Part shown: one piece after another, positions 45,901-54,900 of the stretch
How the letters are laid out: the number at the start of each line of letters is the position of its first letter
Numbering within the stretch: the first letter of the stretch is position 1
Assembly: GCF_014356525.2 (NCBI RefSeq)
Contig: NC_052507.1
Coordinates: 52,510,463 to 52,574,462 of the forward strand
Direction of reading: 5' to 3'
From: Nilaparvata lugens
Taxonomy: Eukaryota; Arthropoda; Insecta; Hemiptera; Delphacidae
Length of the DNA: 64,000 nt
Program-made: the position numbers and the translations under genes
The notes under the pieces: generated by a model
The model's database searches: none
What the model was told of the DNA's origin: nothing
What the model saw: only the letters and a program-made list of their open reading frames with translations

Positions 45901-48900
45901 TATTAAGAATGGAGGTAGAGTTGTAGATTCTGAGAAATTGTACGTAACAAAAGGTGTTCCTCAAGGCTCTATACTCGGTCCTCTACTGTTTGTTTTGTAT
46001 ATAAATTATCTGCCGTCGTCTATTTCAAATGATTGTGCTATTACATTGTATGCTGACGACACAACTCTGTTACTCTATGGCAATAGTATTGACCAGCTGG
46101 AGCTAAAAGCCAATTTGTCTTCAAATGAGGTTGTGCAGTTTTATGAATGTGCTCTCTCCGTTAATCCCGACAAGAGCCTTGCTATACAATTTAATTTAAG
46201 GAGAATATTTTCTTTCGAGCCTGTACCTAGTCATGATAGGGGATAATGCTATTAAAAATGCTAATGCAGTAAATTTACTTGGTTTGACTGTAGGCGAAAG
46301 ATTGTCATGGAATGAGAGCATGCTGATGAAGTAGCTGGTAAGATTAGCAAGGGTCATTAATATACAAGATTTGTAAATAGAGATAGAGTGTGTGTTCTTC
46401 TCTCTCATTTACACTCACCTGGTATATGGCGTAGAACTTTGGGGAAGTATATCTGGTTTAAACTGTCAGAAATTATTCATTTTACAAAAACGTGCAGTGA
46501 GGTACTTGGCAAACCTGGATTACAATCATTCGTGCAGGAATGCATTTAAAGAACTAAAATCACTCACCTTTCCGTGTATTTATATTTACAGAGTAGTATT
46601 ATTCATTGCTAATAAGATTAATTCATTGAAAAAGAATTGTGATGTTCATGGTTATTCTACTCGTGGCAATGGGGACCAATTTATTAATCACCACAGATTA
46701 AGATTCTCTGACAAAAGTCCTAGTGTAATTGGTTTGAGACTGTTTAAAAAGTTACCAAAATGTTTATATACCCCATCAATAAATTTTAAAAGAGAACTCT
46801 ATGCATACTTAGTGAATAGGGCTTACTATAGTGTAGATAAATTTCTGAATGATGACACTTGAATTCTGCTGTTGTATCATAAATGTGTTCTTACCATAGT
46901 TATATGCTTAAATTTTTAATTATACATTGTTATTCTGTCTATTTTTGTGTTTTGACTTGGCCTGTATGTTATTTTTTGGCTTAATAAAATGAATTTGAAT
47001 TAATTAATATCAAATATCACTCACCGTTCTTCTCTAAGGCCTCGTTTTTTCAATTTGTCCTTTTTCGTGGAGAAAAACTGAGCCACCAGCTGATAATCAC
47101 GAGACACTCTTTTCCGGCGCGCTCTCTCTCTCAGCTTGATCGTATACATGTCTACGTGAGCAAGTTTCAAGGCTGCAACAAACAGGAGAAAGTGAATTTT
47201 TTAAACATATACAGCACATTAAACACAAATAATTCAAGGTGTAGTGTTTCACAAATAACATTAAATAAGCTGATAAAGATGTTCCTTTCACTTCAGATTA
47301 ATATTTTTTCAATGGCTTGAAAGCTGAAACTAGTATGTTTACATAAAAAAGTTTAAAAAAGGGTACTAAGTAATTAGTCCTATATTAATTAGACAATTCA
47401 AGTTAGCCCTATTAGAATACTTTATTGACGTATCTTCATTCATTTAAAATTAACTTTTTGTATAAGTAATGGTGGAGGTGATATTAACTTAAGATCTACA
47501 TTTAACAAGAATAATTGTAGCTGTCATCTTAGTAACACTTATAACATTGCAGTTCACCAAGTGGAAAATACCATCTATAATGTAATACTATTTGATCGTA
47601 GAGCACATTTATTCGGTTTTGTTCGAGGGTCAGGCATAGTGGAGCGGTAAACGTAGAGGGTCGCGAAGAAGGTAGCTGAGTTGGGAGAGAGGTAGTTAAA
47701 AAGTAATGCATGTATTCGTTACATTCATCTAGTCAGAACGTAGTGGACCGGCAAAAGGTTAGAATGCAGAGGAAAGCAGAGACATTTACATGCATTATTT
47801 CCATCTTATTTGATACCCTCTACCTTCACCGCTCCACTATGTTTTCACCCTTAGTTATAAGTGATCGCTGGGAAAATCTGTTAATTTTTCTTCTTTACTT
47901 CTTTGATTGTTTCTTCACAGCCTTTTTGAATACACTTCTCAAGGCAATCATTCCACTGTACAACAATTACAGCCTGATGTATGAGTTGTGTCCAAGCAAA
48001 AGGAGACAGCATGTTTCCAAAAAAACTTGATAAAACCTGACCAAAACTCAAAAATACATGATTCCCCCTCATACAGTTACTGTATCATTACTTGATACAG
48101 CAACTGCACCCCCCCCCCACCAAACGTCACTTGTAACACTCCGCTATTCCACATGTGCACTCTTCAGTGATTATTTGAAACTAGGGAGTCCATTCTGCCC
48201 CAACTGGTATTAATGTTTATCTAGCTATTTTTAAAATGTTGTCTGATTAAGATTTCTACTTTGCACAGTTGAAATAAACTACTTACCAGTGTCTAATTCG
48301 TCATCTTCCATACTGCTATCCTTCAAAGAAGAGATCAACACTTCGGCGCCATTATCATACTCCTGTTGACAATAAAGTAATACTATAGGTTTGCACGATG
48401 ATTAAATCTAGGATAGGGCAAGTTTAAGGTAGCAAGCCTGTTGCTTCTTTCTCAAGTATTATAATTGTTTGTTAATCAATAGATATGTAATAGATAATAC
48501 AATGAATCAAATCTAATTATTGAAAAAATCCGAAAATATTGAGCTTTAAATATTTAAAAGTTGAATAGAGCTTTGAATATTTAAAAGTTGAATAGAGCTT
48601 TAAATATTTAAAATGAATAAGGGAGCATTAGAAGAACAGTTCGTAAATTCTATTTCCTTGAAAATATCTGTGAACAATCGTTAAGGCGAAACACCGCAGG
48701 CCCTAGTTCAAAAATTGCCACCACGTAGCGCTTTAAAATCGTGCGAAATACTTCATGCTATTACTCGCTCACTATTAGAGTAAAAATTGTTTTGAAAACT
48801 GATTTATTCTTCTAATATCTATCTCCATGCCGCTACCATGTCGATTTATTCATATTTTTTATTTAAACAAAAATAAATTTCAAAGGGAACAATTTTTTTA

Positions 48901-51900
48901 AGAAAAACAGGTAATCATTTTGAAAATTTGATGATAAAATTTTTTTATCATTTTTCAGCTTGAAGATCGAACCAGTGGTTCCATCGGAATCATATTTACA
49001 AGTTTTATCTCTATGATTTTTTATGCGCTCCTACCCTCCACCCCATCCACACGTCACTCAGGCACCTTCCACCCCTACACACGTCACTCACCCACCACCC
49101 CACCCACAAATCAGCCTTCATTCTCAGTGCTCAGGCTGGTCACTTTTCTTAGTTCTTCAGCTTGTTCACTTGTTGTCATATTGACAGTGATCGTGGCTAG
49201 TCCTTGGACATAGTATTTCCAGACGCACCTCCTATATAATTTAGATTTCCGTATTATATATGTTTCTCTGGCATTTTCGGCCGGTAAAATGGATTCAAGA
49301 CATACGGTGAAGGGAAAGAAGAAGTTGGTTCTTTCAGCCAGGAGAATGAAAAGGCGGCTACCACCAGAATTTCATTCTAACAGACGTAGAAGGTTAGTTG
49401 ATTTCATTTCATATAATTAGATAAATTAAAATGTCACGTACTTTAGGCCTACTATAATATGAAGCAAATCATGCTTTGAATAATTAATATTGTTATTATG
49501 TAAATTTAATTTTATTCTCAGTTCGTATTATCACAAGCGTGATATGAATGACTTTAACGTTATTGACAACGCTATTCGCATAATTATGCAAGATATGTCT
49601 GAATGGATAGTTACAGAGAGCAACCGGGTGATAGAAAAGCATGGCAAATTTGAATTGATCTTTCAAAACTCACAGTACCCTATTATTTAAAAGTAATGTT
49701 TATAGTAAGGTGATACAAATGCGACTAGATATTTCAAGAATCGGTTTTGTACAATATTTTTGGTCAGAACATACTGTTAACGATGTGACCTAAATTGAAT
49801 TTATAGACTAAACCTATTTTTAATACTGTAATCTTATCTAAATTTAGGAGAAAAATAGCTCAATGTAAGCTCTTTTTTCTCTCCTGATCATTGTGATTTC
49901 TGTGGAAATAAAGAACCAGTGAAAAGAGTGTAGAGAGATTGCAAATTATATAGACTATATATGAAAAAAGGTCTGCAAAGTGATTTTTGAACATTTCAGG
50001 ATTGAAGAACAAACCTTACCGCTCGAAGTGCCTTCATCTTCCCAGGCTGATAGTGTTTCAGCAGATGCCATTCCTGTTTCCACTGAGAACTTTCAACCCA
50101 GGTAAACTTTGTAATTTCAAGATTCGAGTTTCCACAATCTCACTTATATTATGTTATGACAGGTTAAGAATTTACAATGAATAGTTTGCGACTCACAACA
50201 CTTTATATTCAACTTTGAAGAATCTATAAGCATCACCTATACATGAAGTGAATTAAATAAAGGAAATTGTGATTGGAAATGTTCCCGATCCCAATGCTCA
50301 TTACTTCTAATAACGTAATTAGATGCTAATAATAGCCAAATGTATTCAATTAAAATTGTATGTCTCATGGTTGTCTGATCCTTCTCTATAAGTATTCCCT
50401 ATAGGAATTCACCCTTCACCATAAATACAATTATACCCTTATGAAGACAATATTTAGTATCACAGTAGCCCATTCTCTGTGTTGGAAATATGAATTTACA
50501 AATCCATTTGCTTCATACACTTTCTTTTCATATCCCATAATTACAAGTTTCCAGAATAATTTTTTCTAAATTTAATTGCAGTGCAACGTCAAATCCTAAA
50601 GGAAAGAAGAGAAGACCACACAAAAGAAAAGTACCAGTGCATTTGATGAAATGGAGATTACAGCAAAAGTAAGTAACTTAATAGTTTACAGAATATAATT
50701 ATCAGCGAGTATAATAGTGAATGATTATCTCCCTCTATAAATAGAAGTGAAGTTTTTTATGGTCCATATCCTTGTATCTACCAAACAACCGGTTATTTTT
50801 TGATAAATAAAAATGACAATTGAAAAAACGAATAAGCCAACACATACATTATATAAAAAACACTTATTTGAATAATAATACTTGAAATAGATATTCACAT
50901 TCGAAGTTATATGATATTATTTCTTATACAAACATAACGTTTCCAGGCATTTCTTTAACTATGATTTAATTATTTCCCAAACTATATTCATTTTAAATTA
51001 AATTCATTGAGAATTAATACATCAGACCCATCAACTTTTCTTTTTTTGTAAAGGAAATCTAAAGAAGAAGAAAAATCTGGGCCATCAACATCTTCTTCCA
51101 CCTTAGGGCCGTTTGTACAGTCAAAACTTGAACTGAATTCAATCAGCTGGTGGATTAAACTCAAAATGAATCATATTACAACAAACGAGACTTGATATGG
51201 ATTTAATCCAGTTTAAAATGAAATTTAGTTTAAACTGTCACTGTGCAAACGGCCCTTAAAGTCGAATCTAAAAAACAGCGTCCTTGATGGCACCCCTGAT
51301 TTTGCTACAATTGTGCCACCAATCCCCTCAATTGGTTTACAACCAGCTTCGAACCATGAGATTGATACCACCTCAATGCGAAATAGTAGAGTTTCTTACG
51401 TGGAGAGTAACGTCTGTGATACTTTACTAACAAGGTATGTCATCATCTCAACTTACAACTAATTTCATATATATCACTATAAATACGGTAGTCCAAAAAG
51501 TAGGTTGTGTTCCATACATTTTTGAATTCAAGTTCAATTATCAGTCCAAAAATTTGAAATCAGGAAAGTTGGAATTTCGAATTTTTACAAACCAAATTGA
51601 ATAACAAAATAACACTCACTAATCACTTAAAACTGTAAAATAATTATTGACTTTGAAAATATTGATGAAGGTACTTCAATTTGAATAAAAAAAAGGTTGG
51701 ATCTTAAATAAAATCATATCGTTGGTCATATCAACAAATCAGATATAGCCTATTATATTAAGCAAGTAATTTATGTATTTTTATATCTGGTTATTTATTT
51801 ATATTTGCATCTGGTTATTTATGTTCAACGGATCTCGAAAACAGCTCTAACGATTTTCACGAAATTTTGAACAAAGTAGGTTTATGATATAGAAATTCGA

Positions 51901-54900
51901 TTGCACTAGGTCTCATCCCTGGGAAAACTCGCTGAAGGACATGAAAAGGATAATTCATCCTTGGAAAAAGAGATGATAATTTCGTCGTCTGTCGATAACA
52001 GAAAATGCGTGTGCCTGTGTGGGAGATCAGCTGTGTAATCAATTAGCTTACCGTATCTCGCGAGAAATCTAGAAATTTCAATTGACTCGATCAAAATAAT
52101 CCGATTTGTTGACATGAGATGGTATATTATAATATTAAAAGTTAATCATTATTATACAGTTCTAAGTGATAAGTGAGTGTTATTTTGTTATTAAATTTGG
52201 TTTGTAAACAATCTAAATTAGAACGTTTATGTTTTCAAATATTTGAACTGAAAATTTGACCTGAATTCAAGTATATGGAACATAACCTACTTTTTGGAAT
52301 ATTTATAGTGTATAAATCAAAATTCGGGGAAGAAACAGTTTTGGGCTATGCCTGTTAGTCCTTCCCCAATCATTTTAAAGAATTGAGTTCTGTTTATCAA
52401 TAAATAAATAAATAACGAGCGAAGCTCGGTGCCCCGATATTTTGTTAATCAATATTGCAAGATAATACTTCTCATGGGATAAACTGATTGATTGCAATAG
52501 TTCAACAGCTGAACATAATTCTGTCTCACTCCTACACAGGCACTCCCATCTTCAGTTATCGACAGACGTCGAAATTATCAGCTTTTTACCAAGGATGAAT
52601 AACTATTATCCTAGTTTGTCTACGTTTAATCATAGAGAAATAATAGCGTAAATTATGCTATTGTTTCTCTATGGTTTAATTCATTAGAATTGACATTTGA
52701 AAGTGACAGTATTTTTCGAAAAATGTTGAGCAAGCCTAAATAACAAGATTCAATAAGGTACTGGCTGATTCATTAAAAAAAATAGTAGCTCCACATGATA
52801 CCATAGGATGATAAATAGTTTCATAAGTGCACGTTTACTCAACAATGTGTGGAATTTTTCAAGTTGTGCTGTTTCTTGATTTTTTAGGTGCAAGGGCAAC
52901 TACATGTAGCTGAGAAAAAAAATCTGTTATTTTGTAGTATGGACAAAGAAAGACATCCATATTGAAAAGATCGAGAGGGATGACAGGTTTTGGATCGAGA
53001 AGATGGAGAAAAAGTTAATTTATTTCTACTATCACGCCTTGTTTTGCCAGAGATACTGGATCCTCGAACTTGCCGCAGTATGGCAATCAGGGAGCCATCA
53101 ATCCCATTTTCTCATTTTTAAATAAAGTCTCATTAAAAATTATCACATCTATTGGTTTTTTGTTTGTCCTTCTTAGTTCTTATAAAATAAACAGTTGTAA
53201 TAACTTTAAAAATTAAGAACATGGATTAAAAACGTTGACCACACACCTTATAGACCTAAAGGTATATGAAAAAACTTAATACAGTTGGAATTAAAATTAA
53301 ATCAAGATAATAATATTTTTTAAAATTTACTGTGGAATTTCTCTATATCAAGGTGAAATGAAAGCGATGTTGTCAGTTCCACATAATTTATTTGAAGAAT
53401 AAACTAAACCAATATGGCTCAAATAAATCATGTGGAACTGACAATATCGCTCTTATTTCACTATTCTATTGAAATTATATACAAAAAATATTTGAAAATA
53501 TCAGCAGTATGTACAACTTTTCTTATCATAAACTATTCCATCATTGTATACAAGTCGAATTTATACGATTTCCAACTTGATTAACCTGTATATTTGCAGT
53601 TATTGAACGAAAACTATAACATGATTTGACGACATACGTTATTGAGGATATTACCAATACCTACTATTAATAGAAAGCTATTTCTAAGTTATAGCAGGTA
53701 TGGAATCAGGGTAACATTTGAAATTATGTAAGAAAAAATGTGTGGTGACATCACCAAACCAGTTGATGTGTGTATGTGTTTTGCGAGTAATCACACAGAC
53801 TGTCTGTCGTTTATGTGTCAACACGTGATTTCAGCTGTCTGTCTTGACTTATTCCATAATATATAAAGTATTCATAAAGTTCTATAGATTCACAAACACA
53901 TGATGAGTAATATTATTATACAAATCGCGGATTTCAAAATTAGTACAAAACTTCCTGAGTGAGTTTTACAGCTCGGGAGGTTCACTACAGTCATGTGAAG
54001 GGAAGAAAGACATTGGAGGTGTAGGTGGTGATGGACAAAGGATGAGCGGGTGTGAAATGGGTAGGTGGTGACGACTAGTGAGGGTTGAATTTGCAATGAC
54101 AATGGAAACGGAAAGAAGTTAGGACAAAGGACAACGCTATAGAAGGACAATGTTGACAGAAGAGGGCTCACCTTCATTGTTTTGATGTTTCAAAACTACA
54201 CTCAAGTTCACACTACAGCTATTCATTTGTTTTATTTTTGTCATTGCACAATAATCGTAAAATTGTTGATTGAACCATTACGCAATGAAATATATTTTGT
54301 GAATTGCAAACTTTGTCAATCGCTCCCACAACAATAACCATGATAATGGTCACTGACTATAGCTCCGAAGAAAGAAAGCTCTGAGACTAGTTAGATAGAA
54401 AGAAAATGAGAAAGAGAGAGAGAATATGAGAGAGAACGAGTAAAAAGGCTCACAATCAATGCATTAGGCTTAGGCAGTGAACTGACCGTGTGCTACTGTT
54501 CTGACTGCGTGAACAATACACTGCAATTGAACAATGCATGGAACTAAAAACGCGCTTTCGAAAGAACCATTCAACCGATTTGTTTGAAATTAAATCTTAA
54601 ATTCTTGAAAAAGATTTGCCTTTAAAATGACTACCTGCATTAGTTAAATTTTTACTCATTATAAAAGTTATCTATTGTAAAAACTTATTCAGATAGAAAA
54701 AAATGTATCAAGTGAATTGCAAACTTTGTCAATCACTCAGTCCCACAACAATAACCACGATATGGTCACTGACTACAGCTCCAAAGAAAGAAAGCTCTGG
54801 AACTAGTGAGATAGAAAGAGAGAGAGAAGAGTGAGAAGGCGCTCAATTAGTGCGTTGAGCTTAGGCAGTGAACTGACCGTGTGCTACTGTTCTGAAAGCG

